A stretch of 64,000 nucleotides of DNA from Gymnorhina tibicen (GCA_013399875.1 VXAZ01006779.1:434001-498000); one strand, 5' to 3'. Shown: positions 38,164 through 51,545, numbered from the stretch's first letter. The notes: generated by a model from the sequence alone, not told the origin. Numbers and translations: made by a program.

Positions 38164-41154
38164 TGTAGGGAAAGTGGCAATTTCTGGTGAGATTCTGTTG
38201 TTTTAGTATAGCTGGGCTGCCTGCCAAGGTAGGTAGAGATTAGAGAATAGTAATAATTAGTAAATGTTATTCAGAACTCAGCAATGAACATATGTGTAAT
38301 GGAATTTGATACTTATATCATGACTCATCGTGACCTAGAGTTGTATCTTGAAAAAATAGTTTTCCAAGGATCAAATCAACATGGCATATATTACCATGTA
38401 AATATTCTTTCAAATTTCAAATTACAATTCAGAAGTATCTGCAAATTTTGATTAGCTTATACAGTAAGATGGCATCTAAGAAAATGAAGTCAATTTGACA
38501 TTATAATCTTTCCAGTATGAGAAATGTGCCAGAGTTTCACTCGTTTACTTGTTTCTTCCCCTAGAATGTTATCCATATAAAGTTAAAATAATAGCAATAG
38601 TAGTTAAAAAGGAAAATAATACATTTCTCTCAGGCATACTTTATCCTGAGTTACGGCTAGAAAGAAATTATAAGTGCTTGGTATTCGTGAAACGAACAAA
38701 CACACATCTAAAACCACAGAAAAAATAATAAAAGACACAAATTATTAGGTGCCTAGCACACATTGAGAGTGTTTTTAAGCATTACTTAATTACTACTCCT
38801 CTAATTTTTTAATAGAATAAGGATTAGACTATTTGTGTATGCACAAAATGCACTATTTCGATATGTCTTTATATTACATATTTTCACTATTTCTATGAAA
38901 TGTACATCATTTGAACAATGAAATCACTTGAAAGAAAACAAAGAACACTCACAGTTATGCACTGACTTTATTTATAGACTACAGAAATATTACTAATTTG
39001 TTTAAACTTATATTTGTGTTCTAAAGCAAATTTATTTATTTGTGGTGTTCCCTAATGTCTAAGTATTAAGATGATCTATAATGAATTTCCCGTATTAACA
39101 CATAAAAAGTTTTTGGTGTTAGTTTGACTACAGATAACTTAAACAATGCACATGTGCTAGTGATAACAATGAAGTAACACTCAGGAAAAACGATAATAAA
39201 CCTTTTGTTCCATAAGATAGTAATTTGTTTTTAAAAAGTCACGTATGTAACTCTCCGCCCCCAGTGCACACACACATTCTTAGAAATTAAGATTTTATTT
39301 CTCCGCAGATTTGTTCAAAATCATAAAAGACTGAAGTGTTAAACTTCTGTCATCCATATCAACCTCTTGGGGGTTGACATCAGCAGAAAATTAGACAACT
39401 CAGTCAAGCTCCTAGTTAAAGCAGCCATAAATTTTTGGAACTAATCAGCTGACCAAACTCACAGGTGCTCTCTGAAATTCACTGATGTTCATTGGTTACA
39501 CTTTATTGGCCAATTTAAGTTCCCACACCTAAATTGCATGCAAAGTTTTTAATGCCTAAATTTTTGTGTCCAAAAGTGTATCTGATTTCCATCTGTAATG
39601 GTATCTAGAAGTAAGACTCATTTTGATTCCTCCTAGGTATACTTCTCTTTCAATGTTTTTACTCTGTGTGCACAACTTTTCATTGTGCACACAAGAATCT
39701 AGTTAGATTTTGGGTGAGAAAACTATAACTTAAAAAAACAGGACTGAAAATTCTGCTCTCTAAGATGGCCAAGGTGAACTCAGAATCTAGATTTTTTTTT
39801 TTTAAGGAGTGTCAGACTATTCAATGTCAAGGAGTTGATACTTCCCCATGTCCATGCTAAACATGTACACTGGTTATTACTTGTAGGTGATCAAAATAAA
39901 TAAATGAAACCACCACCAAACCTCTAAAAGATTGACTAAAGAAACTCTATTGTTCTATTTTTATTTTGTTGGGTATATATAAGGCCCCTGAGTTCCCAAG
40001 CAAGCCTTTTCTAAATTGCCTCACCATTCACAAGGGAAAGAGGAACACCAGATGAAAGATATCAGGACCCTTTTTTAATATAGGAACAGATAAACTGTGG
40101 GTGAATATTTGGCTATCTAGAGATAAATGGAAGGTTTACCAAGCAAACAGCACCTTAGAATTATGCCTGCATTTACAAAAATGGGATTTATTTGTAAGTG
40201 AAAATGTCAGTTGTCTTCAGAAACTTCAGGTACACTGTAAAACCTAAAATTATTCCCACCTTATAAAAAGTGTTTTTGTTTTCAGTACACAGCTTTACAA
40301 GTTAACCTAGTATTTTTAATATCTCATCCTATGTGAACAAACTCTTCTCTTACTTGAAAAAGTTTACTTTGCTCTTATGTCTGTGCAAATGTATTGTGGT
40401 TGAATTTCCTTTTTCTCTTCAGTACTCTAAGATAAGGAACCTATAAATGAACAGAAACTTTTAAGTTTTGTCTTTGAAATAGTGTTTTTCTACAGTTTCC
40501 ATTGTCTGTAGTGATAACTTTGTTCACACATAAGTCTGTTATCTCCTTTTTACAAAGTAACTTCTAACCTTGGCTTTTATCTTTCATAGACTTTTGGTTT
40601 CTGAGATTTATGGGCGTGTGAGAAACCATGTGAGAAATTTGCATTTTACTTTCCACCTAGGTATTTGCTGTTCATAGCAAGTGATTACTGAATGGAAGAA
40701 ATGAGAATCAGTTTTTATTAATAGCTTGGTTATAATTTTATTGCTCACAAAGCACCCCAAGCTGGCAGCACTCTAGAATGCTATCAGTTGCTTAGCTGGG
40801 TGTAAGTACAGGATCATTAAATCTATGCTTTTGATAGTCCTATTTAGTGAAAACTCCAGCTCCACTTAGGTGTATGATACCTTTGGGACCAAGAGTTTAT
40901 AACCATTCTTAAAGCTAGTTCAAGGTGTGTGAAGATCTACCTCTATCGTTCATGGTCAGTGTCGTTTAATGGGATTTTATCTTCTTTCTGCCTTCCTCTT
41001 TCAGTCTTCCTTTCTCATCTCCTGCAGCCTTCTTCGGCACATCCCCCTTTCCTTTCCCTGCCCTTCGATCTCTAAAACAAACCCCATCCCACACTGACCT
41101 TTTCAGCATTTCCTGCTACCTGAATGAAAAAAAATTAATCTGATAACCGGTGTT

Positions 41155-41790
41155 ATTCCAGTCAACAAAAATGGTGTGAGGAAAGGCCCAAGTAACTGCA
41201 GATCTGTTAGTCTAACTGCAGCTCCTTGAAAAATTATGGAGAAGATCACACTGGATACTAATGGAAGTTACTTACAGAATAGTATAGTCATCAGGCACAG
41301 TCAACATGGTTCATAAAGGGAAGTCCTGTTTCACTAACTTGATATCCTTTTAGGATAAGGTCACTCCCCTAGTGGATGAATGGAAAGGGGTAGATGTAGT
41401 TTTCCTGGATTTTAGTAAGGCTTTTATACTGACCCTCACAGCATCATTCTGAACAAGTTGTCCAGCTGTGGGATGTGTCGGTTTACAGTGCACTGGGTGA
41501 AGAACTGACTGAAGTGCAGAGCTCAGAGGACTGTGGTGAATGAAGCTACATCTGTCTGGTGACCGGTCACCAGCAATGTTTCTCAGGGTTCAGCTCCAGG
41601 GCCAGTCCTGTTCAATCTGTTTATCAGTGATCTGGATGCAGGAGTTGAATGCACCATTAACAAATTTGCTGATGATCCCAAACTGGGCGGTGCTGTTGAC
41701 TCTCTTGAGGGACAGGAGGCCTTGCAGAGGGATCTTGATAGATTGATGCTTTGGGCTATGATAAATGGGATGAAATTTGACAAACTCAAA
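41155..41790 (+). mobile_element. CR1 LINE, 5' portion (reverse transcriptase region)
   Basis: This is the first part of a plus-strand CR1 that is split by an LTR and continues at 42582. It covers the ORF2 reverse transcriptase. Recognisable are the complement-free blocks 'AGTCAACATGGTTCATAAAG', 'GTAGTTTTCCTGGATTTTAG' (motif A, FLDFSKAF-like) and the FADD catalytic box at 41665-41676. The reading frame is broken in many places (for example 'AAGGCTTTTATACTGACC' lacks bases of motif A), so no active enzyme can be made. The upstream edge at about 41155 is estimated. Confidence 0.9.
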
Positions 41791-42581
41791 TGCCATTGTC
41801 TCAGTTTTGAGACAAATTTAAGAAAGACACTCTGTGATGAGTAGTCTCCTCCAAAGGGTTTCAGTAATCCTCCTCCCCCAACAGAAAAATGAATGCTAAG
41901 GAAAGTGAAAAAAACTCCTAATGGTTTATTAACAACAGAATGCTCACAGAACTCAACCCGTGCCCCACAGAGACAGAGGAACAACAGTCTCAAAAATGCC
42001 CAGAGAATGGGGCAAACGTTAAAGAAATGCCCCTTCCTGACATGTGGTGTGAGATGGCACTGGTTTTCACACTGTGGGAAGTAGAGCTTCCATGGAGGAG
42101 TTCCAGCAGTAGGCAAAAAACCTGTGACTCTCTGACATCCACCTCCTCTCCATGGCATTCATGATAGGCGAAAGAGCTGGGATGGAGCCTCTTGGTGTGC
42201 TTTCTCTCCCTGGCTTGGCTTCCCAAGGCTTGGGGCTGGAACAGGGAGGCCCTGCTCCCGCCTGTCCCGCTTCTGTGGTCTCAGACTAGCAGCTGTTCTA
42301 TTCACCTTGACATAGCTGAAAGTTTGCTGCTGCAGCTTCTCCCAGCCAGTGGAGAGAAAAGCTTTTCTTGCCTGGGCCAAGAAAACCAAGCTAGCCAAGC
42401 AAAACCGAACTGCACAGCTCCATAGGTTGCCTGGGCCATGACGCTTTGAAAATGCCCTCCAAAGAGCCCAAAGCTCCCCCTCCCCTGCCCCACACACACC
42501 CAGTCCCAGGCCTTAAAGATACAGCAGGCATTTTTGGGGCATAAAGCAGAGGATCATGGAATAGACTAACATCATAAATCA
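41791..42581 (-). mobile_element. Solo LTR (ERVK-like) nested in CR1
   Basis: This is a 791-bp GC-richer block that interrupts the CR1. On the minus strand it begins TGATTTATGATGTTAG and ends ...CTGAGACAATGGCA, giving TG...CA ends. The hexamers next to it, CTCAAA (41785-41790) and CTCCAA (42582-42587), match at 5 of 6 positions, as for a 6-bp target site duplication. Removing the block and one hexamer restores a continuous CR1 alignment. An AATAAA poly(A) signal lies on the minus strand at 41925-41930, in the position expected near the R/U5 border. No retroviral coding sequence remains. A 6-bp duplication is typical of ERVK/class II elements, but I cannot name the family. Minus-strand frames of 191 and 112 codons inside it are not genes; the first runs across the LTR edge. 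Confidence 0.78.
41925..41930 (-). terminator. LTR poly(A) signal AATAAA
   Basis: The plus strand reads TTTATT, giving AATAAA on the minus strand. It lies about 135 bp from the LTR 3' end. This is the usual hexamer for retroviral transcript 3' end formation. Confidence 0.6.
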
Positions 42582-43348
42582 CTCCAAGACAGACGTATTC
42601 TGCATCTAGGATGGAGTAATGATGGGGAAGAGTACAAATGAGGAGAGGCTGGAGAGCAGCCCTGCAGGAAGGGATCTGGGGGTGCTGGTTGGCAGCAGCT
42701 CAGTGTGAGTCAACAGTGTGTGCTCTGGCAGTCCAGAGGGCAAACCACATCCTAGGGTGCATCAAACACATCACCAGACAGTCAAAAGAGGTGATTATGC
42801 CACTGTATTCAGTGTTGGTGTGGCCTCATCTGGAGTACTGCATGCAGTTCTGGGCCGCACCATTAAAGAAGAACATGAAGGTCCTTCAGTGCGTCCAGAG
42901 GAGCGCAACAGAGCTGGTGAAAGAGCTAGAAGGAATGTCCTGTGAGAAGCAGCTGGGGACTACGGGCTTGTCTAGTTTGAGAGAAGAAGGCTGAGGGGAG
43001 ACTGCATTGCCCTCTACACCTCCTGGCGAGGGGAAATTAAAAGGAATGTCCTGATCTCTTCTCCCTGCTGTTCAGTGACAGGATAGAATACGAATGCTTC
43101 ATAAATGCACCAGAAGAGGTTTAGAGTATACATTAGAAAGCATTTCATTACCAAGAGGGTGGTTAAACACTAGAACAGGCTTTCTGGAGAGGTGGTTGAT
43201 GCCCCATGACTGTCAGTGTTTAAGAAGTATTTGGACTTGACAATTTGGTCAGCCCTGATGTGGTCAGGCAGTTGGACTAGACAATTGTTCTAGGTTTATT
43301 CCAACTGAAACCGTCTATTCTAGTCTGTTCTATTCTGTTTTAGTCTGT
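42582..43348 (+). mobile_element. CR1 LINE, 3' portion of the split copy
   Basis: This continues the CR1 from 41155-41790. It resumes with the block equivalent to 'CCAAG...GTCCTGCACTTGGG', passes the 'GGGATCTGGGGGTGCTGG' segment, then 'GTACTGCATGCAGTTCTGGG', and runs into the 3' UTR. It ends in a degenerate ATTCTA/GTCTGTTCTATTCTG tail at about 43300-43348. A 118-codon frame at 42638-42994 preserves ORF2 C-terminal phrases (such as YSVLVWPHLEYCMQFWAAP) before frameshifting. Confidence 0.93.
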
Positions 43349-46300
43349 GTATTTGTAGGGAGATTCATTTGAAAAAAAATTTTTAATTGGCAGGTGTTTA
43401 ATTTTGTATACAAAAACCTTTTCCCTTAAAACACAAGGTAGTGAGCAGATACATGCTTTTAAATAACAGTGAAAGAAATATCAACTTCACAGGAATTTGA
43501 ATATCCCAGTTTTGAATTTGTTTCTACTCCAGTATTGTTTTTGAAGCTGCACTTGTTTTGAGGTTTGAAAATGTTAAGACCACGTTAAGCTCAAGTATTC
43601 AAAGGCTACATCTGTTCAAAGCTTACAGATGGTCTTTTGTGTTATCTCTGGATGCTGTATAATTATATGTGACACTGTGCTTCTCAGGGAGGTGTTGCAA
43701 TGTACAGATATATTACAATTGAAACATTCCAAAGGGCTTTCCTTAATACTTTTTATTATCTATTCCTCAGTGTATTCACCATAACCTCAAGACCAAAGAT
43801 TAAGTTCTTGTGCATTGATTTATTCTTGTTGCAGAATCCCTGCAGTTGAAAATTAGTCTTGTTAGGTTAAAAATACTGAAAAGCTTTCCTTCTCTTTCTG
43901 CATAATTTAATAGAGAAAAAACCTACATTTTTAAGATTTTCAAACCATGCTACAGAAAATTATGGTTTTGATATTTGCATAAAATGCATAAAATAAATAT
44001 TAAAAATTTACTTTCTAGTAACATTAGCAAAAACCTTTTGGTTCATGGTTGCTTCTTTTTTATTATTAGGCTTTCAAGTTTTTCTCCTCAGTGAGAATGC
44101 CTCCTTTCTTCCTTCTCAAGTAGGTTAGCAGTCTTAGAAATATTTCTTCTATTTGACTCCCAGAATCTCCCTGGTTTGCCTCACAGAATAAAAATGAAAG
44201 GGTTAAATATCGCAGTGTGAATCTGAAGTTGATTGAAGAACCATGCGGAATTTCTTATGGATCAGACTTGTGCACCTGAGTATTGAAATAAAAAGGAAGA
44301 GAACTATCTTGAATTATTTATTCTCCTAGATTCTAACAGCTCTTTTCTTTTTTCAAAAAAGGTACTTTTCTTGTGAATAAATAACCAATTCCCGAAGGTA
44401 TAGCTGCTACAGTTGAATCTTATTAATCCTAATATGAAGGACAGGGAGACATTTAAGCAACCAAAACACCATGCAATATATGAGGGAGAAGTGGCAATAT
44501 TGTAGACAATTTTTGTAGGGGAAAAAAAAAAAGGAAAGTTGTAATATATTGCTAGAAGTGTATTATATATTTTATACTTTCAAATCTCTGTGCATAACTT
44601 GAATATTAGGTTTTCTATTTCTTAATATATCTTTGTACTGCAAAGAGTATGGAAGCACCATTGTATCAATGCAATTCCACAGTAACTAGGAAGTGTTTTG
44701 TGTGTATTGTTAATTAGAAGATCAGGTAACGACAGGATAATTAGATAACTGCCTCTGCTGTCTACAGCAGGGCCTTGCAAACAAGTGTATAATCTGCTGG
44801 TGGTCTATTCTTTTCATTCTCAGTACCTCTTGACATTTTAATAAGAGTTTTCTGCATCAGGATGAGAGTTGAGTAGATTTTATGTTCATTATTTATAAAG
44901 CTTGTTGCAGCTTCATCTGTACAGATTTTTGCCCGTTTGAAAGTACAGGATAAGCAAATATTGGCCAAATCATGATGTTCTTTCTGTTTTCTGCTGAGTT
45001 TTCATTTAGCCCTTACTAAGCACTCCTTGTGTGAATCCTGACTTCCTAGTCGTATATTAGAGCAGTTCAGCTCCACTGGAGCTATGCATAGTATTCATTG
45101 CAGTAGAATTGAAATCATGAACTCACTAAGTAAAACTGCTTTTTTTCAGAAAAAAGAGTCTTTTAATTATATTTTTAAGTGTAAAACTTTTTTCAACATT
45201 CAGCAAAATCATTACCACAGATTTTCTTAATTCTAGTGACTGTGGTGATATCCCAGGTATTCAAACCCAAAGTAACAGTTAAGCCTTCCAGTTCATCCTA
45301 TGCCATGGAAATATTTTACTTTAATAAATGCTTTTTAAAAATTTTCTCATTAGAACCATTACAATTCAATGAAAGAAAAAAGAAAAAGAAAAAAGACAGG
45401 ATTTGCTGAGGTTTTTAATTTGATATTTACCTTCATTTACCTTTCAGAATGTGAATCACCATAAATGCGTATTTATGTCAAGCAACTGATGGTATTGAAA
45501 GAAACCCCTCCATGCATCCTTATTAAGTGTATTTTTGGTTAAATATAGCCACTAAATGTGCAGTTCAGAGGAGCAATGCACACTTAGGTAAAACTGAATT
45601 GTATAGGATTACCTTCATTCTGGTAAAGAACCTCAGCATTTTGACTCAAAGTGCACAGTGCTTTGACACATAGTACTTTTTCCTCTTAATTTCTGTTCAA
45701 CATGTGTTTTGTAGAGTTGCATAAAGTTTTGCAGAACTTAAAAGGGATACTGACTTTTGGAATTGGGCTGCGTGAATGTTGCTGTTGTTTTTCTTTATTT
45801 AAAATAATCAAACTTCCATGACAAGAAGCAATGTTAACAACTGATTAATTACTAATAATTACAGAGAGAAAATTAACTAATTTAAAACGTTGTTCAGACC
45901 ATTGTAAAATATGCTCCAAGAAAATAAACCAAATGAAGAGAATAAAACAAACAAATAGAACATTGATTTTTGAAAACTATTTCTGACATTAATTGAATAT
46001 GGAAACTCAATTATCAGTAAAAGTCAAAGCAGCAAGTAAAAGTTTTTTACATTTTATCCCACTTCCCTTGACAAGACAGTATTTTCAATGGAAAATATTA
46101 GAATCAAATCAGATTTTTAGGGGTACTGATGGCATGTGGACATAATTTTTTTTCTTTGGCATGCTTTTCCATCAATTGAACTACAAATTGAAGTTTTTCT
46201 TTGTAGGCAGACCGCATGACAACAATTTATTCAATTGCCATCTTTTAACCAACTCCAGTAGTATGTTGTAAATGGTAATAAGCTAAAATATAAGTAGAAA

Positions 46301-49300
46301 ATCTTAATAAACCCAACTGCTATTGCCTGGTTCCATATAGATACATTGCATCAATTATTTAAGAATGCAGTTTGCTTTTAAAATTTGAATTTCCAGGTAA
46401 ATATCCACAATTGTGCTGAGTCTCCACTCTAAGAACCATTTGCCTTCTCATACAGTAGCTGAGATCAGCCAGAGAATGTAATTTCCAGATGATATTCTAG
46501 TTATGTGGGACAACCTTGTTTTACATTCAGTAGTCCTGTAAGCAAGCAAAAAATCAGGGGAAAGATAGAGTCTTAAAACTGAACAATTAACAGCCAGTTA
46601 AGGTCGAATCTTTTAAGCAGTTTGATGATTTAGGCAAATATCCAATACTCATATCACATACTAGAATAAAAAATATTAGATTACTCTATATCTTAGCTGA
46701 AAAAATGCTTACCAAATTCACAATCATGTGGAAATAGACCACTTTCTGCAGAAATACCTAAACAAGGGAATGTACTCAAGAAACATAAAAATACCAGCAA
46801 TGCTTTGCAGAAATACCTTTCCAGAAATATCTCATGCCTTTATAGATTGTCTGGAAGGGAGAATAAACTGTTTATCAATGAAATTGCCTATCACACTAGG
46901 GTGGAATTGCCGGCATTAGTCAAAAAAGAGGAACAGGAAACTAAAGGGTATTCAAACATGAACAAGAACAAGATGAAAGCCATCCTGGTGAGAGAAACAG
47001 TTAATATAAGCAAGGAAAACAAACCAGCATGCTCGGTGTCAGCTGGAATGCAGTAACACCTGAAAGAACAAGGCTTACTGTCATCACGGGGGACAGTTAC
47101 ATTTCCATGAGCACGTCAGGAAAAAGCAAAGGAAAGACTAATGCAGTGTTGGGCTTTTTGCACAACAGAACAATAACAATAACTGACCCTTATAAATGTG
47201 GTCCAAGTGTGACCACATCCTGCTACGTTACTTGGATTGATTAGAGTTATTTATGCAGTTATTATAACATGGTTCAATGAAATAATAGGGAAGGAAACAA
47301 ATAAAGATAAAAGATAGACATTTCATTATAAACATCATTGTTTTTCTGTTAAATGGGAATCTTTTTTTTTTCCCTAGAAGTAGTAGAATTTGCATATCTT
47401 TAAACACTAAAACCCTTAAAATATCTGGGTGGATCAGTGTTTCTAATCCTGAGAAGAGGGACTTTTTAGTGGATGTTTTCCATTTCACATTTGGATATTT
47501 CTAGAAAGAGGACATAGTTACTTTGTCATACCTACTTGAAGTGTGTGTTCATTCTGTGTGTCCATGTCTATGGAACAACTAGTTTTCCAGCATCCTAAAG
47601 AAGTAATTTTCCTGTATGACTATGCCACCACTTCTACTATAGGAATTGCCTGGCTGGCCAAGCAGCATGTCCATTGGCACAGTGACATATGACTGCAAGT
47701 AGTAGTTATCTGGTTATTCTGTGACTGATGTTGCACACTAGAAAGGATTCATAAAACCTGAAATGCTAAAAAACTTTTACATTTCTGCCAGCATTTGTTC
47801 TTGGCTTGGTATCAACATTTTTGTAAAAGTATTTGTCTAAACTGTACTATTACAATGTCCTTTCAAGGATGAATATTGAATCTTTAACATTGCTACTTTG
47901 CTTCAAGCAATTTTTATGTGCCTCCTCCAACTCATATTCAGACCAAAGATGTGTGTCATGAAAGCTGAGTTTTAAATCACCTCTCCATAACTTGTCATAT
48001 CCCAAAGGCAGCTCTGGACTTCAATCTCTGCTCCTAACCACTTTAAACGAAAGAGAAATATTGCCACTTCTATATATGTGTGTGACTACACTTGGGCAAG
48101 GCATTGTTTGAAGAATAAAATCCAGAGAGGACAAATATTCAATCAGTATAAGAATGAAGTCTTAGAATAGCAAAATGTAAGGAAGTTTAACTATCATTGC
48201 TATTAGTGGTCCTGCTGTAATACTGTTTTTTGGTTAACTTTTAAACTTTTCTGTGAAAAAAGCATCTTCTACCTGTAATGAAAGCATAATATAGTTACAG
48301 GTAATGCCCTACAGTTCACATTTTAAGACTCGTTGATTGCCTCAAGCAGTAGACAATAAGTGTAGAAGAAAGTTGTTCTTATTTGGATACTTTCAGAGTG
48401 CTTTTCTGCCTTTGAGATAATTTGAAATAATTTTATCAGTTTCTTTCAGCTGGGAGTGATCAGTCATTAATAAAGGGTTCTTAGAAAGAATAATTCCTCA
48501 GAAATATAAAAAAATCTTTTATATTTAGCTGTAGTATGTGGCATGGGGACTGCTATCTGTGGCCCTCAACTGGCCTCCATGAATATAAGAAGGATAATGC
48601 TGGAGGCATTTTTAGATTAGAGATTAAAGAATGACTATATCTTATTCTGGTATGTTAGGGATATCTGCTTCCACAGACTTGTTTAATGAATTGATACAAC
48701 TTTTCAGTAGTGAATTCTTTGATCTGATCCTAGACAAAATACCACCACTGCCACCATTTAAATTATATCATGGATTTATGTAAAGATATTTAAAAATTTA
48801 AAGTGCAATTTAGATGTGCAGAATTATAACTTTAAGTACAAGAAAATGCAAAGAAATTTTCCCGGGGTGGATTGTAATGGTCAGCAGTACTACACATAGT
48901 CAAAGTAGGAAAGAGAAACATATGGTCTTCCACCTGTGGCAATACAGGTTGCTAAAGTCAGTAATAACTTAATAAAAAACCCTGAAAGTCTGTATACTAC
49001 ACTGCACAACCATTCATCATGCATGCAGGGATTTAGGGGCAGAATAACACATTGTTATCTGTTTAGATTGTAGGAGACAGAATCCTCAAGCTTAAGTAAA
49101 AGAATACAAGTTTTTCACGTGGGTATCATGCTCCCTCCCTCTTTTTAGACCTCCTGAAAATTTCTGAATGGGAAGGAGGAGATGTTGCTTTATTGCCCAC
49201 TGATCATCCCAGTGTACTGGCAATTATCCTATTCGAAATCACACAATTCCTGTAGCACTGATAATCCTTTTAACTCGGGATGGCACTACGGAAAAAAAAA

Positions 49301-50045
49301 AAAAGCCTCTTTGAGCCTTCAACTTCATTAGGTCTTTGTGTTCTTTACATTTCAGTTTGTATTTCTCCTTAGGATTTTGAGATATCAAGAAACCATTTTC
49401 TCAAGAAACTCTCAAACCAGAGGACATCTTCATTATAAAGAAATGGTACGAGTTTCTGAGGAAAGGGCAGATGGTCATCTATGAAGACAGATATCTCATT
49501 ATCTGTCTAGTGAAATACATCTTTGTCAGCCTCCTCCTGTGCCAGAGCTTCCCTGCAGCAGGATTCAGCTGATTTGTCAGCAAAAGTCAGACTAGAGCCA
49601 CAGTCCAAAGCAACCTGCAGCACTGCAAGGGTTGGGGTGGATGAGGGAGAGGGCAAGTTCAAGACCTACGATGACATAGCTAGCAAACACAGCCTGGGAC
49701 CACCATCTCTCCAGACTTTAAATGAAAGCCAAATTCCAAACTATTTGAGAGTGCCTGTATGAAATGCTGGTATTTTTTTAACAATATTGGCTTATGTAGT
49801 ATGCTGAAAGTGACTACGACAGAAAATATGCCCAGTATCTTAAGTTAATCAACATCTAAATAAAAATTAGCTCTCCAACCTGAGTTCTCCAGCCTCAGGA
49901 AGAGTAAAAAATAATCACTCTAAATTGTCATTTGTCATATGTTTACATTTTGTAGTAGGATGTGGTCTTGATGTTCAGGTTCTAGAATAACGAAAGGTAT
50001 AAGTAGTCAAACATAGTTAAGTCAAGTATCATAATTGAAGAGAAA
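43349..50045. other. Unique AT-rich noncoding DNA, no gene seen
   Basis: No recognisable transposon was found. Poly(A) runs lie at 44522-44533 and 49292-49304. Two patches (46728-47244 and 49390-49760) have somewhat longer open stretches and balanced composition, but neither gives a recognisable protein and both contain stops in each frame. Confidence 0.5.
49292..49304. repeat. Poly(A) tract
   Basis: Thirteen consecutive A. No associated retroposon body is recognised. Confidence 0.85.
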
Positions 50046-50264
50046 GTTCTTAATGGGAAAATCTTTACAGTGAAGGTGCCTGTGCACTGGAGCAGATTGC
50101 CCAAAGAGGTTGTGGAGTCTCCCTCACTGGAGATATTCAAGAACCATCTGGACACAATCCTGTGCCATGTGCTCTGGGATGACCCTGCTTGAGCAGAGAG
50201 CTTGGACCCGATGACCCACTGGGGTCTCTTCCAACCTGACCCAGTCTGTGATTCTGTGAAAGTT
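50046..50264 (+). mobile_element. CR1 LINE, 3' end fragment
   Basis: About 215 bp of CR1 3' UTR. It begins near 'GTGCCTGTGCACTGGAGCAG', passes 'GAGGTTGTGGAGTCTCC', 'GAGATATTCAAGAACC' and 'GAGAGCTTGGACCCGATGAC', and ends with 'GGTCTCTTCCAACCTGACCC' and a TGTGATTCTGTG tail. It is relatively well preserved. Confidence 0.95.
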
Positions 50265-50493
50265 TTCAGTAGTCATATGTACAGTAAAGGTGAACAGTTG
50301 TATGAACATTTCAGAACATTGTTATCTGTGCCTTCTGCCAAAGAGAGGGTTTTAAAAAATAACAGGGATTTTCTAAAGAAAAAACCTCAATTATTTAAAA
50401 AAACTAATCCCAAATTATAAAATTACTTTAAAACTAGCATGTGGAAACCTAAAACATTAATTCTAATGAGAAAAGACTACATCCTTGTGCATT

Positions 50494-50577
50494 TTTTTCT
50501 TTTTCTTTTTGTTATTCTTGTTGGTTTTTTTGTTGGGGGTTTTTGGGAGGCTTTTTCGTTGGTTGGTTGGTTTTTTA
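50494..50577. repeat. T/G-rich low-complexity tract
   Basis: Runs of T alternate with G blocks, including GTTGGGGGTTTTTGGGAGG and three GGTT units near the end. The only G runs of three or more are two, so a stable intramolecular quadruplex is not expected. Confidence 0.75.
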
Positions 50578-51495
50578 GAACTTAAACTTTAGATATTTAG
50601 AAGGGCAAAACAGGTAATTTTCCCAGCAAAATCAATTGGTATTAATATATATTTGAAATAGTTTTCTGCAGCTGAGAATCTCCAATCTTAATTTGTGGTG
50701 CTATCTCTAGAGAAACAAGCTGGTATTTCTTCTTTACATCTAATGAGCAGTAACAAAATAATATATTTTCCTGGATTTCTATTCATTTGTTGCTTAACTT
50801 TCATTTTCTTATCATACCAAAATGAGGTAGAGATTAAGGCAGTGCTGAGCCTATGTAAAAGAAAACCCAACTTACTGAAGTTAATGGTTCTGAGTTGTTT
50901 GCAATTTACATTAGACTGATTCTGTTTATCTCATGTAAGTTTATTTATAAATATACCTTAGCCTGGCTCTATTTATCTTGATTGTAACTGGGAAAACTAA
51001 AAAGTGGGGTTTTTTTTCTGAATGCTTAGTTACCTAGGATGATTGTATCATTATCAGGGCATTAATCATTTTGGGTAAAATTAACATATAAAACTGGGTA
51101 AAACATTTTGTTCATTGATATATGTGGCATTAAACAAATGGAATTATTTAATCTATGCCAGAAGCAGGATCGTGGGTTTACAAAGGCCAGCAGCAGTGAA
51201 TGCACATGAAATTGCATCCGCATACATCCAACAATATCCAATCCTTGTTCTTTGGACAGTTAAATTAGAAGCATTTAAAAGGACAATTAAATTAGAAGAT
51301 TATTATAACGCCTCCCCTGAACATAAGGGATACCATCCACATGGATTCATCACCACTAGTTCCTGGTTTGCATGGCTATCACATTTCTGCTCTTCAAATA
51401 GACTTGAGTTCTGGATAACTTCTACTCTTATTGTACAAAGAGACTAACTGAGATGTTGTTCTGCATAATTTTATGAGTTAGTTTCTTGATTACTT

Positions 51496-51545
51496 TGGTT
51501 GGTTGGTTGGTTTGGTTTCTTTTATTTTGCTTTGCTTTTCCTGGA
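51496..51545. repeat. GGTT/TTTTG-rich simple repeat
   Basis: Three to four GGTT units are followed by TTTGG and TTTTGCTTTGC motifs. A short decayed tetranucleotide repeat. Confidence 0.65.

Larger units (their letters stand above)
34516..41154. other. Unique AT-rich noncoding DNA, no gene seen
   Basis: This is the longest stretch without a recognisable transposon apart from the flanks. It holds an A-rich run at 35328-35340 preceded by CAATAAA, a two-copy 16-bp tandem repeat at 38133-38163, and two blocks (37720-37990 and 39290-39560) that look like possible conserved noncoding elements. All open frames are under 85 codons. Confidence 0.55.

Noticed and set aside
41583..42158. Minus-strand 191-codon frame, the longest in the window
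   Set aside because: It runs from inside the solo LTR across its edge into CR1 in antisense. It is a by-product of GC-rich repeat sequence.
46728..47244. Cluster of open frames (63, 83 and 71 codons)
   Set aside because: The frames are in different phases, end in stops, and give no recognisable protein. Possibly an unrecognised old repeat, but I cannot support it.
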